Under the pieces are notes generated by a model. It saw only the letters and a list, made by a program, of their open reading frames with translations, was not told the origin of the DNA and searched no databases. Positions 33,617-45,947 of a stretch of DNA of 64,000 nt are shown here, one piece after another; positions within the stretch are counted from its first letter, which is position 1; each line of letters opens with the position of its first letter. Both the position numbers and the translations under genes were made by a program. Source of the DNA: Papiliotrema nemorosa (lineage: Eukaryota; Basidiomycota; Tremellomycetes; Tremellales; Rhynchogastremaceae); contig JASKOT010000021.1 of assembly GCA_032158125.1 (NCBI GenBank), forward strand, positions 62,001 to 126,000, given 5' to 3'.

Positions 33617-36600
33617 ATGGATCACCCCACCTTCGCATCCTCGTCCTTTGCGTCGAGTTCCCGTACGCCTCTTCGGCATCGTCCCAACCCTCATCAAACC
33701 GCAGACGCCATTGCCAATGGTGCTTATCTCGCTCATGCACCAACAACTTCTGCCCGCCGTGACAAAGGCAAAGGCAGAGCCAGAGATACACCTCGCAAAA
33801 CTCTCATTCCTGGTCATCCAATAGGTAGCAAGGGATGGGTCAGGGAGGCCTTTCGTCTGTTTGGGGAGCATTGCGCTCGTAACCAGGTGAGAAGTATCTC
33901 GTGTAAACAACTTACATTGTAGATACGTACGCTATTGATAGATTGTCTGGTCATGACAAATCTCTTCTATCCCGCTTTATCGATCTACATCCAGAAACGA
34001 GCTCACGCCCAAGACGATGTGACAAGTCGTTCATTGTATGATCGCCGGCGCACGAAGGAGTACACTCGTTACCGAAGCCATACTACCGGAAGGAGGAAAG
34101 AACATCCCATGTCGTTGTTGCGCAAGCCTTTTGTCGACACCTTCTTCCCGTATCCTCCTTCTTTACTACCCCCGGTCGGGTGGACAAATTGGTGGGAGGA
34201 TCCGGACACTGAAGATGAATGGGCTGCTACGTTTGGAGAAGAGCTGCTCGGAGATCAGGATGTTCGACTGCTAAGGGTTGCATGGACCGATGCGGACTCT
34301 GTGTTGGCGAGAGATGGCGGATCCTCTGGGCAAGGTTGGACGGAAAGAGACTTCGCTGTACTGGACATGGCTCGAAGTACAGCAGAAGGCTGGGAGAACA
34401 GCTATATGGGTCTAGGAGAGGGCTGTGTGAGACACCTGGAGGAGCGGGACGGGGTCATGCTGCCGACTGGGTCATGCTTCGAGGTTGATGCGCGACAGAG
34501 CTCTTCACTGGCATCAATCGAATCAGTAGGAGGAGCGAACATTTCGACAAAAGTAGGATACCACAGTCCTTACAGGAGCGTCGGGTTTTTGATACGCGTC
34601 GGACATCCGGTGGACGGCTCTTACGATGCGAGGTGGGCATCAGCCATGGAGTCTGGAGCTAGAATGCTAGGTGCCGAGCTCTTCGCCGAACCGAGCTTTC
34701 ATGGTGCGAAGGGCTCGGAACCAGAGGTGTGGAACTTGAGCGTGAGTACAGTGATTTGGCACTTCTGACCCCCCAGTTTGATTCGACCCCGAACCACGAA
34801 CCAACCCAAATCGAGGAACAGGATACAGCTCCAATACCCAAATTCGTCCTCTTTCTCTACATAGTGCTTTTCTCCGTCCTTGGAAGCCAACTCACATCCG
34901 CTACCAAGGTACACTCGCGCTTTGGTCTAGCCTTTACGGGCATAACCCAAACATGTTGCTCTGCGGTCATGTCTTTTAGCGTACTCGCCCTTCTCGGTTG
35001 GAATGGATGGGGATGGGGTTCTGCGCGTGGGCCAAGCTTGCCCATGTACATCCTACCTTTTGTCATTGTTGTCGTTGGAGCGGAAAATATGAGCACTCTT
35101 GTCAGTTTAGGTGTTCTCTTTCTGCTGCCAAGATGGACGCTGACGTGTCAGACGAAAGCTGTCTTCTCGGTCCCCTTTACATACTCAGTACCAGCTCGTA
35201 TAGGCTTGGGTCTGAGCAAAGTCGGATCTACGATTGCATCGACGTCCCTCACTCGATTGGCGGTGTTACTGCTGATATGGCTTTGTGTCAACCTGAGACC
35301 GGTGCAAGAGTTCTGCCTCTTTGCGGCAGTCGTGATCATTACCGACTGGTTCATGTTGCATACCTTCTTCCTTACCGTATGTCGCTTACGTCACCCCAAG
35401 ATCAATGCTGATGTCTCGCAGGTCCTGTCTATTGACGCGCAGCGGTTGGAACTTGCCGACGTTCTCGCTTCCGGTGGGGGCGTAACGCCGGCACCAGACT
35501 CGAGAGAAGATCAACCCGACGACGACGTGTCGACTAACAAAGGATGGAAGAGAGCCATCCGCGTGACCATTAACGGACTCGGTAGCCTCATCATTGTGAG
35601 CTGCCATCCCGCCGAGGTCGTGTTGCATCTCACACGTAGATTCTCGTTCTGATAGGCTTCATATACTACTACACCGAGAGAAATAGGTCGCTGTTTCGCG
35701 AATCAAACGACATGTACGATCCGACTGCTACCAGAGTCTCCGTCGAGTCCGCCTTCTCAACCTCACCAACGGCTTACCTTGGCCTATCCCGCGCAGCAAA
35801 GCTCTGGCGAGCTCTCAATCCTCTTGGCCTGTCATCCATTCGTATCGTTGTGCCGCCAGCCAGTATCCTCGTCTTCCCACGCGCAGGTCATCATTCACTC
35901 CCTATCGATCTGCGGAAACTCTTCGTCCCGAACAAACGCGTCGCCCTGCCCCGCCTCGAACCCATCTTCTACCTGCTAAAGGTGGTCGTATTGCCGCAGG
36001 CCGCCACTGCTGGAGCGTTGTACAGTTTGCTGCTGTATCTACTCAAAGATTCCGATCTCCTCGACGCTCAGCGCAATCGACTGGGTCGAAACGAGACCCA
36101 TCGTGTAAACGAAGGTTCCGATGGGGGCGATGCATCGACAGCACTACAGGGTGTTCAAGTGCACATGTTGCCGTGTAGTCATGAAGTGGACATTGACCTC
36201 GTCGCATCCAGCCTTGACGGATCCGCCATGGTGTCGGTGGGTATTGACAATTCCATCTGCTTGTGGCGGTTTGCCGGCGCATGTGATACCGGTACGAGGG
36301 AGATATTGCGACACGACGGCTTGGATTCCGAGGACTCCGTGATCGACGTCACTGTCAGCGATGATGGCTCTCTGATTGCCGTGATCACTGACAATGGTAC
36401 GATCTGTCAATGGGACATTGTGGAGGACGAGAAGCCTATCGCAGGAAGTATCATTCATCAAGAGAACGTTGCGCCCGCCCAATTACATATCGTGGCAAGC
36501 AGGAACGAGATGGAAGATCCGTTCATCGCCCGTCCGCCCACCGACATGAAGAGTCGGTGGGAATTCTTGGTCGTGGGCGTCGATGCTTCGGTTACCTCGA

Positions 36601-37946
36601 TATCCGTTGATGGGGCACAGGTCGTCATCCTGCCTGCAGCGTCTGAGAATGCTCGCGTGCATATACTTGATGATACTCGTTTGACTTCGACAGGAAGCGC
36701 ACTGCTCGTAGCGTCACCTACTCGACTGGTTCTCCACCAACGCTCCGACGCAGGATGGCATGGGGTAGAAGTACCAGCGACGACCGGCGCTCGACTCGAT
36801 TGCGCTAGCATTATGAATGACAACCTCGTCCTCGGTTATCATTCAGGGCTTGTAGAAGTGTTCGATCGCAACGGCACACCTGTCGCTGCCATCGGAGCAG
36901 GGCAGGCAGCAGCCTCAAACGGGATCAAGCGGGTCGCCTTGGCTGAGCCAGCGAGCACGCAGTGTACGACGTGTCGTCTTGTCACTTCCGACAGCCTATT
37001 CATCGTCTCGTCGACAGAGAACAAAGTCCACATTGATCGTTTCGTGTCTCGAGGAACAGTGACATGTCGGTGTCCTCGCCGTCCCTCCACGGTGGAAGAC
37101 TTCCGTTCCGCAAACACGGGTAATACCTCAGCGCGGTTGGTCATACCCCCAACAGCATCTCGAACAGGTATGACCCCCGGCGCCTCCCCTCAAAAGTCGC
37201 CTAGTCTATTGCCGCCCGTTTCCAATGGCGATTTTCCCCTTTCGTCTCATGGCACACGTCGATTGTCGGCCTTACACCGAGACGAGGCGTCATTCTCACC
37301 CGGAATGTATGCAGCGGCGGGGATCTCGGGGCCTGGAGGACTTAGTATGACCCCAAGCTCGCCCGAATCAGACACCGAGATATTACCCCTGGGCGCAGTG
37401 CTCGTTCCAGCCGGGTCAACAGCTTGGAGCGTCATACGGGACAAGGTAGTCGGAGTTCGACGTGTATATGGTGGCATCGACGATGCTCAATGGGAAGTCT
37501 GGTCGGTGGATCTCTCGAGGCCCTGGAACGGAACGCAGCTTGTCGTCGATGCTGTCCCTCTCACCGACCTGCTGGCACCGGCGAGGGTGATTCCGCACAG
37601 TGGCGTACGAGCCCAGCGAACGGAAAGATTGTTGTCCATGTCTGGCCGAGCGCCATTTCCCTCGCTAGGCACCAGCTTTTCAGTCGCTACCTATGCTCCA
37701 CTGGCATATACCGAAATCCGGCCGTTCACATGGGTCCATGGAACGCCCGAAGCGTCCGAAGGCAAGGTAGTCATCGGTATGGGTAATCGGCTAGGGGTCA
37801 TTTCTGTCGCAGGAGAGCGGACCGCCCGGAGAAAGTCTTCCTCTGGTCACTTGAGCGCAAGGGCGAGTCTGAACGGTCTTGGCTTAACACCCCCACCGCC
37901 TGCCTCTGCAAAGAGGGAGCTCGGAGAAGCCAAGAAGATTCTATGA
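33617..37946 (+). CDS. SCP1: SREBP cleavage-activating protein (SCAP/Scp1), sterol-sensing domain
   Basis: ER membrane sterol and oxygen sensor that escorts the SREBP homologue (Sre1) for proteolytic activation. Six exons (introns 36, 35, 51, 45 and 44 nt) give 1,372 residues with the frame kept. Near residue 100 the first membrane segment reads LLIDCLVMTNLFYPALSIYI. A luminal region follows. The sterol-sensing domain begins PKFVLFLYIVLFSVLGSQL and includes VMSFSVLALLGW, LPFVIVVVGAENMSTL, then VGSTIASTSLTRLAVLLLIW and FCLFAAVVIITDWFMLHTFF. A last segment (IIILVLIGFIYYYTER) is made by the 44-nt intron. The C-terminal cytosolic half carries WD-like repeats (HEVDIDLVASSLDGSAMVSV, DNSICLWRF, NGTICQWDIVEDE). 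In Cryptococcus this pathway is needed for growth in low oxygen. Confidence 0.93.
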
Positions 37947-38058
37947 GACACTGCCCGTGCGGCCACTGTGTACTCCGCATGTGTCAAAGCAGGACCTTGC
38001 AGAGACGCTAAAATGATCGATGCAATGCATATGACAAGATATAGCGGGGAGGATCGCC

Positions 38059-39832
38059 TTACATCTATGCATGTCAGTATAAGTCATTGCAAAGGATTGC
38101 TCGAAACTTGCCATTTTCCCGCTCGGTCCACCGAACGCTTCTTCCTTGATCCCGCCTAGCCTTTTTGAGCTGCTGAAGATGACCGAGTCGATGAGCCCAG
38201 CAACAGTCAAGACTCCTCCGATGATAGCACACGATCTGCTCGTCAATGAATGAATCGTTACGTGCCCGGGTGACTTGCGATGTCAGGAAATGTGCAAACG
38301 ATTGTCGGGTCTCAGTGTGTATCACCTTCATCGGCGAGATCTCATAGCTGTGGGTCAGTCCTGGCTTCTAATGACCTGGCCACGTACTTGAAAAAGACAC
38401 CTGGGATACCAATATTACCGTGACTTGTCATATCTGTCGGTGTCAGCCCAGAGTAGAAGGGCCAATATGAGCCGAGCCAACTCACGACCGTGGCCATCCC
38501 TTCCGGGTGCATTGCCGAATGACAAATCTCGTTCGTATTGAGTGACCGAATACTGGTGCGATGCGATAGTCTCCCCGCCTAGATAGACAAAGTTGGTCGA
38601 TACAACCTTGAGGAAGTCTGCTCATTAGTGGATCCCTGCGCTACGTGAAGAATGTTACGAACACTGGAACATGTAGTCGGCTAGATCATCAGCATGTATC
38701 TCTCGACGTGCATGTCACTCACAAGCCTCAGTGTGAGCAGCGACGTTTTGCAAGGGATCCTTGATCCCCAGTTTCCCTCTTGTAGCCATCTCTCTCGGCA
38801 ATAATGACATTTCCTCAGCTTCAGAGACATCCGCGCCAAAGCGGAACTTGTTGATAATGTGACCGAAATCATGATGGTTCTTATCCTTGAGATACGGCAC
38901 AATCTCTTGGATCTGCATCATGTTGTTCTGGAAGGATCGTCCCGGCGAAAAGTGGAGGTTTCCAATGACCTGTAATCAGTCTACCGCCAAATGCCACGCT
39001 AATAGTGGCTCACCTTGTTGACTCGCACTCGACCGTCCAGTCGGCAACCCTCTGTGTTTTGCTGTTGCATCTTGTCCACCCATCCTTCATCTACACACTG
39101 CTCGATTCCATTCGGATCGGTGAAAGACCATCCTTTTCTGACATATGCCTGTCGAACTTCCTCGCAGGTGTTACAACATCCACTCGCGGGTGGAGAAGCA
39201 CCGTAACAGGATCCACAGTAATTCGGGTCCTTGTTCAGGTTGGCTCGGTCGGCGTCCCCTCGAAGTTCTGTCCGTAAGCCTTAGTCTATGCTAGGAAGCC
39301 GAGCAGACTTGCGGCCTGATTTGTTGGCCTCTATAACTCGGCCATCCGACGACAGCCGGGTCTTGGTAATATCGTGTTCCAAGTCGGTCTGGTGTTCACC
39401 CGATATGTCCATGACGTCGAGCGAAAGCACTACAAGTTGGGATCAACATGAACACGGAGTGAAGTGACCATCGACATACGGTAACACGGTACCCGCGGGA
39501 AGGTGATATCCATCTCAATGACCAACTTTTCCCCTCTAGACCTGTCCACTTCGATACTTGGCTCCAGATGTATCCTCCTGTAATCCACAAACTCGATAAG
39601 CATTGAAGTGACAATGATGGAGAAGGATAGGAAGGTCACTGGTGGGTTTTCAGTTAAATTCGCTGCCTCGGTGCGCATGTAGACTCACAGAGCGCTCCGG
39701 TACGCGTCTTGATTTTGACATCTTCCATGGTCTGATTGTCAGACCACGCTTCGATCAACGCCCTGAGAAGAGACTCACCTTTCCAAAGGCATCCATGCCC
39801 GAGAAACCGCCCAGGAAGCCATTTCTACCCAT
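38059..39832 (-). CDS. ERV46: ERV46/ERGIC3 COPII vesicle cargo receptor
   Basis: Membrane protein cycling between ER and Golgi with Erv41; returns escaped ER proteins. The start MGRNGFLGGFSGMDAFGKT and the first membrane segment LLTFLSFSIIVTSMLIEF fit Erv46. The luminal domain contains FPRVPCYLLSLDVMDISGEH across an intron, the Erv46-specific cysteine cluster YCGSCYGA...SGCCNTCEEVRQ, GRVRVNKVIGNLHFSPGRSF and HIINKFRFGADV. It ends with the second membrane segment STCAIIGGVLTVAGLIDSVI and a short cytosolic tail. The tail ends GGPSGKMM only if a 47-nt GC-AG intron (38065-38111, donor GCAAGT, branch-like CTGAC) is removed; unspliced it would run to 37941 with unrelated sequence. The start shares a 161-bp divergent promoter with the cyclophilin gene. 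Confidence 0.95.
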
Positions 39833-39993
39833 GGTTGAATGGCCAGGCGTGTCTTTGGAATGGGTGATGGGGATAGCTAGCCAAGTGACAACAAGGAAGG
39901 GAGGTCGGGGACGGAATCAAAATATACACACCTTTCCACATTACCGGGCTCGTTTCAAGTCGTCTATACCTTGTAATCGACCTATACTTCACC

Positions 39994-40660
39994 ATGAGCG
40001 AAGCAAGTTATGTCACGTTTGAAACGTCGGTAGGATCGTTCACCGTCGAGCTATATACCGCTCATGCACCAAAAGTCAGTTCCATCACTCTGTCATTCGC
40101 GATTCGGCTAACCTCAGACCTGTAACAACTTCTCTAAACTCGCCGAGAGGGGATACTACAACGGTGTCATATTTCACCGTATAATACCGGTCAGTCTACC
40201 GTATGGGACGAAGTTTGACAATAGGGGTTCATGATTCAAGGCGGTGATCCCACGGGTACAGGACGAGGAGGAACCAGCGTGTACGGTGACAAGTTTGCCG
40301 ATGAGTTGCATCCGGATCTGAGGTTTGTTGGCGCGGGCATTCTGGCCATGGCCAACTCTGGTCCAAATACGAATGGTAAGCTTGGAGATCTGCTGCAAGT
40401 GCTCATTATCAGGTTCACAATTCTTCATAACCTGCGTAAGCCCTTGTCACTCGATTAGCGACTCGAAATCTGATCCCTAGGCACCGACACCGTTCTTAGA
40501 TGGCAAACACACGATATTCGGTCGAGTCTCAGCTGGAATGAAGACGATACAGAGGTTAGAAGCCGTTCGAACGGATAAAAACGACAGGCCCGTGGAGGAT
40601 ATCAAGATTCACAAAGCGAGATTAGGAGACGTCACACCTCTGGCCGTGCAGCAGATATAG
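39994..40660 (+). CDS. Cyclophilin, PPIL1 type (peptidyl-prolyl isomerase)
   Basis: Single-domain cyclophilin of 168 residues from five exons (introns 43, 35, 37 and 45 nt). The catalytic block reads [20 protein letters not shown] (Arg and Phe of the active site present), followed by [19 protein letters not shown] and [12 protein letters not shown]. His replaces the Trp that gives tight cyclosporin binding in cyclophilin A, as in human PPIL1. Together with [13 protein letters not shown] near the end this supports orthology to PPIL1, a spliceosome (Prp19-associated) cyclophilin. It converges on the DUF1479 gene, with 81 bp between stops. Confidence 0.95.
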
Positions 40661-40741
40661 CATGTGCAGCTTTGCATAGAGGGCGGATTGATGTAACATA
40701 TACATGAGATGACGGTGTCACACTGACGAGATCACAGCAGA

Positions 40742-42745
40742 TCAAGCAAACCCAAAGACAGAGTTGCTTCTGGATCAGTACAAACACGGAGCAAGAGGAC
40801 GGCGACGTACGCTTGTTCTCGAACCGCTCGCTCGCCCGAGGTGAGATCGCCATCAAGAGCAAAAGGCGCCAAGCCCATACTACTTGTCAGACTCGTACAC
40901 CATGCGGTATGTGAACCACTTACCCGGTCCTACCCTGTTCCCCCACAATGTCCCGATCCGCACCAGTGCCTCTGAACAAAGACTCTCCCACTCCTCCAGG
41001 GAAATCAGGTGGCGGTCGTCGAGCCTTGAATGATTCCCTCTGATCCCTCACATACCCCAGATTCGTGCTGGTCATGGGTACAGACGGGATGTACATGACT
41101 GCCGAGGGACCTTTGCCCTGATGGACCGATTCGACGGCATGGATCATATCTGCGTGCCACCATGCTTGGTCTCCGGGGGCGACTTTGGGTATACTGACCA
41201 TTGTTTTTGACAGTTGAAGGTGCGGATGCGTCTCATCGTTGAGTTCCTGTGATCGACCCATGGGTGCTCCGGGGAATTTGGTCGTCTCAGTGTCGATCAC
41301 CCAGTTGTCAGGGGCAAGGTAAGCTTCCGTACCAACTTCCGCTTGAGAGGCGGTCTCGCTGGGATGGTCAATTCCCGGAACACATGGATAAAGTGTATCT
41401 GTGGGGCTCACCGGAAGAGAGGTCGAAGCAACAGGTACGCGGACATCTCTCGAAGGTGAGGGTACACTCGAAGTGTCCCTTCGTTTGGACCAGTATGAGA
41501 CAAGCTGGTCCAACCCTGGAACGCTCTAAATACGCCACACTAGTGAGGTGAGCGGGGGTCGTTTCAAGAAATATAGTAGACTCACTGATCCCGGACCATC
41601 GTACATGTTCTGGTTGGCCAAAGATCGTTGTTCTGGCAATCAGCCACACAGAGTACTGCAGATGATTAGGGGGACTTACCAATCTCCCAAGGGTTAAAGT
41701 TCTCCCAGTTTCCATTCAAGATATCCCTATACACCTCTCTATAATGTGCGTCTTCCCATCTTTCGACGCTGCCTCCGTCCATATGCGGACCCAAAGCGAA
41801 TTTGGCATCTCCAGGATTCCGGATTCTCAGTCGGTCGGCATAGGTCAAAGGGGACAAGAGGGATACAGGAGCAGAAGGCGGTGCCGAGAAGAGATTCATC
41901 AGTCTCCTCTGGACCTCCAGTGACCTGGGATGAGATCGAGCTTCCAGTTGAGGTTTCGACCAGCTGCCGTTAGCGTTCCGCATGTAGCCCACAGGGGATG
42001 GAACACTTGCTATAGCTCAAAGACCTGTTTATCGTCCGCAGGGAATCCTTTCACTTCGGGGTTGAGCTTGACATATGCTTTGATCTCCTCCAACCATTTC
42101 AGAGCCTGATATTAGCTCGACAACGGAGGACGGACATACCTGTTCTTCGGAGACGACATTCTGGACAATGACGGTTCCGCAACGTTTGATCTCGTCGATG
42201 AGGGATTGACTTGGATTGACAAAGTCTTCAAAGGAGGTGACCGGTATGGCCTGTCTTCGTCAACAGTCCCCCTTGATGCATATGGAGAGGACTCGACGGG
42301 ACATACCGATTGTTGTTGTTTCGGGATTGTAGATGACAATTCTGCCAGACGAGCAGTCAACGTCTTCCAGCTAGCCTTCAGTCGAGCTTGATTCGCCTCA
42401 TCGCCAATGATAGATCTGCCTCATTAGCTTTCTATTCATATGGATACAAGGGGTCACTGACCGTTTCAGAGTCAAGAATCGTTCTGGCAGCTCGACTTCC
42501 GCTTCTCCGGACAACGAGGCAAATACAGAACCAATCTGACATCAGTCATGCCTTCCCAACGAGAACACCAGTATACTTACATCCCCCTCTTTCCTCTCCT
42601 TTCGTTTACTGCCCATTCCCATCATATCCATCATTCCCGCCATCGTGCCTCCAGCACTGGAGCTAGATTCGACGGTCGCCATACATCTTCTCGCGGTGAC
42701 ACAACACGCTGCCCTTCGTGCGAGTTTGGAAGTTGAGCTGAGCAT
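40742..42745 (-). CDS. DUF1479 family protein (YbiU-like), possible mitochondrial import
   Basis: Member of the DUF1479 family, whose bacterial representative YbiU has a double-stranded beta-helix fold like Fe(II)/2-oxoglutarate oxygenases; no reaction is assigned. Spliced blocks include LSPLTYADRLRIRNPGDAKF, the HXD-bearing LGPHMDGGSVERWED, GNWENFNPWEI, and AWWHADMIHAVESVHQG (a second His). The end depends on two introns and reads LAPFALDGDLTSGERAVREQ then ASNSVFGFA, matching the family C-terminus. The ATG at 42745 gives MLSSTSKLARRAACCVTARR, basic and like a mitochondrial presequence; an in-frame ATG at 42763 would add MKCKVK. A Met-rich stretch (MAGMMDMMGMG) follows. Exon borders are partly approximate. 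Confidence 0.87.
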
Positions 42746-43080
42746 CTTCACTTTGCACTTCAAGGGTTGCAGAAAAAGCTGAGGTCAAGTAGTTGACCTC
42801 TGCCCTTATACGTGCTCACGACAGAATTGCATGCATGCTTTTCTGTCCGCACCTTGTTACCTTGTTCGGTAAGCTGATCGTTCTGACGGGCTGCAGCAGC
42901 AACAGCGAAAGAGATCCGTAAGTTTCCGTTTAACAGTTTAGTCGCCGCATCACACCCCTCACCCACTTTTCTCCGAATTTATCCCGAACACGTCTGCAAC
43001 GGGCTTCGGAATGCATTGATCCGTGTATAATTCGACTGTCCCACCTTGTGCGTCACCCTCGTCGATGCTCCTCCTGCCGA
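42746..43080. other. Tandem intergenic region YVC1 3' / DUF1479 5'
   Basis: 335 bp between two minus-strand genes. A GCAGCAGCAAC run at about 42.89 kb is a short triplet tract. No gene or clear regulatory motif seen. Confidence 0.45.
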
Positions 43081-45551
43081 TCATTTGGTATTTTTGGTGT
43101 CCACCAGATCTTCGTCCTTCACCTTGGCGTCTTTCACCTGGAGAGCCTTCTCTAATGCCTCGATCTTCTCCCTCATCGCCTTCAGCTCTCGATAAATGAC
43201 GGCGCTCTCCGTAACAGCAGTACTGCTGATCAGCTCACACCTCCTTGATGTTGCTCATGAACCCACTTCGGAAAGACCTTGACCAGCTCCTCAAAGGAAA
43301 TCTTGCTGATCTCTCCATGAGGATCATCACTGCTTGGGTTCTCAACCTTTGGGTCTCCCTCTTCTTCTGGGATGGGACCCGCAAAGTAGGCTTGCAACCT
43401 GCCTGATCGAGTATTCGCCATTTGTGATTCGAACAAGGCGATAAACGTGAGTGGAACAAAGAACAAAACCGACATGACGACCTTGTTGAGCTTTGTATAC
43501 CACTTGGCAGGCAAGATCCATCTAGCTATGAGCTGATGCCATGTCTCCTGCTTACTCAAACGGGGCGATGAGTATCGCTTCGATGAGATTGAATGGTGCA
43601 GGGCTATCGGTCAGTACAGCAGATTATTGTAGTCAAGGCATACTAGACGTATGAGTCAGGAGCTCGAACTGACCGTCAGTGAAGTGATACTATATGAGCA
43701 TGACTTACTGAGATCGATAGTCTTGTGGGCAAAGAAGGCCAAATACTCATCCGTGGCATTCTCCTCAACATCTGAGTATGCTGACCCAAACAAGGCGATC
43801 AGGACATTGACAAGAATGATTGTCGACAAGAAGTTCCAAGAGTAGTAGACAATCAGTCCAAATGGATAACCGAATCGCTCAGAGGGCGAATCGAAATCTG
43901 GTGATCTAACGCTCAGCGATACTTTATCTCCTATGATCATCTCACTCACCCTAGGAGAGCTTGAATGAGACCATTGATTACAATTCCGCCGCCGTCGGTC
44001 TCTCCATCAGCCGCATCAAGCGCATAGAGCGATTGCATAAACCCGATACCCATGATAGCCAACCTAGATCATAAGCGGGGTCACACGTCCCTGGCCATGG
44101 CTACGGACAGGATGAAGAAGATGGCTGATTCTCGCCTGACAATGAGCTCCTCATCCTGTTCACGAGACTTGAGAGCGCTTACAGCATCCGGAAGACGACC
44201 ACTTCCAAAGTCCCTACAATCTTGAATCCGTCAAAGACCGTAAGCTGTGTTTCAGTCATCATCCAGGAGAGTGGAAGCTTGTCGTACAAGCTTGATCCAG
44301 ATTAGAGGCGCTGCACAACTGAGCACCTGGAAACTCTTGAAGTGCAGGTTTTGAGCCTGCTTGTCCTGATCCGGTCCCATGAAGATGCCAATGATCCGTA
44401 GAGCAAAGGCAGAGAGTAGGAGACCGTCCGTCAAAAAGTTTACAACTGTCCAGAAACCGATTGTATTAAGTGGTTTCGCTGCGATGCGGAACACCTTGGC
44501 GACCTTGTATGCCTCTGGGATTTCAGCTCGATCGGGCGAAATAAGACGTACCCTCAATGAGGAAAGACAGGGTCATGATATACAGAATGTACTCCCATTC
44601 GTCAAATTGATGTTCGGGATCGAGCTGATCAAGAGGACTGCAACGTCAGCCGGCTTACCTGATTGAGCGAGTCGGCGGCTAGCTGACCTCTGAACGGATT
44701 GGGAGTAGACTGCCTGTCAGTTGGATCAAGCGACTCGACTCACCAAAAAGGAAGAAAAGCCATGTGATCTGTCTGAAAAAGGTCTGATATCTGGGCACAC
44801 CAAGTCGCTGCGGGTTGAGGTGATCCCAGAAATAGGTCGACTCTGACTTTTCGTACTGAACATAGTCGATATCATCGTTTTCATTGTTCTGCTGTATCCA
44901 GTCACCTCTCCAAAGTGAATCGACCACATGTTGAGCCTCAGAAGAGGACAAGAAGATCTGTCATAAGTCGTCCGTGCCCGGCCGGAGCAGTAGACCTACT
45001 GTGCAGTGCTGATCAATGGCCGTCTCGAGACAACTGGTAGGTGCAGAATCGTCTCCGTCATGCTCCCTGTAACGGAATCTGGTGGACATGACACTCTCCA
45101 ATCTGTCTGTTGGGACGATATGGACGATTCTTCTCGCCAACACCTCGCATGCTGTTGCCCGACATAGCGACTCGTCGTAGTCGGGAGGATTGAGATAACC
45201 ATCACGCATGAAAGTGGCTCGGGCTCTCAGGAGACTGCTGTCAGGTTCCGACTTTGAAATGGCTGAAAGTACACGGACCAGTATGGAACCGCCTCGATAA
45301 AGTCTCCTCCACATTTCGAGTATGCGTCAATCACGTCCGGCGTGATGATACTGGATGTGGCATCTGAAATGTCGGAAATTTCCACTTCGACGGGTAACAG
45401 CTTGGTCGTCATGGCGCGGATTCGTCTCACAATCTCTTAAGCGTATCAGTGCCTCTACTCGGATGAGTCTGCTATCTCACTTGTGACAGTGTCCTACATG
45501 TTAGCCGTGATCAGTGCGCTCAAGGCGGGTTGGACTTGCCGGCTCTGGCAT
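43081..45551 (-). CDS. YVC1: Vacuolar TRP-like cation channel (Yvc1)
   Basis: Fungal TRP channel that releases calcium from the vacuole. The first exon (45540-45551, MPEP) joins DTVTKIVRRIRAMTTKLLP through a GC-AG intron (45494-45539). The cytosolic N-terminal domain shows ITPDVIDAYSKCGGDFIEAV, LLRARATFMRDGYLNPPDYD and DHLNPQRLGVPRYQTFFRQI. Membrane segments include ITWLFFLLAVYSQSVQSPLD, EYILYIMTLSFLIEE, TIGFWTVVNFLTDGLLLSAF and YSWNFLSTIILVNVLIALFG, the last being the pore-to-S6 region. The C-terminus is an acidic segment then a coiled coil (YRELKAMREKIEALEKALQV) reached by a 32-nt intron, ending at TGA 43081-43083. If the GC-AG intron is not used, the first in-frame ATG is that of MTTKLLPVEVE. 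Exons in the middle are approximate. Confidence 0.9.
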
Positions 45552-45947
45552 TATAGAGTGGACACTGGTGATTGAGCGTTGCTCTTCGACGGCCTACCAA
45601 AGTCAGCTCTTTTTCCAGTCCATGGTGTCTTTCCCTACCAATGCATCACCCATCCTTGCAGTTTTGCGTCGTTGCGAGGTGCGAGAGTCGAGAGTCGAGG
45701 TCGAGGTATCTATCGACCCTCGTCTCATCTACCATTATCTTTCTCTGCACCCCGCGTCTCTATGACGCACGCAGCTTGAAGCGGAATCAAATCGGAAAAC
45801 CACCCACGTGACTTTTCGACTCTGTGGAGACTCCACCTCTTTCGGATCCGAACGAACCAGAAAAGTTGGGATGGAGGTTTTTGCCAGTGCATGGTTGTGG
45901 GATCATCAACATCTATAGCCCATTCTCCGGGGCCAGACAGTGTCGAG
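45552..45947. other. Divergent promoter YVC1 / POL5 with E-box
   Basis: 396 bp. A CACGTG followed by AC (CACGTGAC) is at 45805-45812, resembling the site in the AIP1/MFS promoter. An overlapping GAGTCGAGAGTCGAGGTCGAGG stretch near 45.69-45.71 kb is a short degenerate repeat. An in-frame ATG at 45891 would extend POL5 by 19 residues. Confidence 0.5.
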
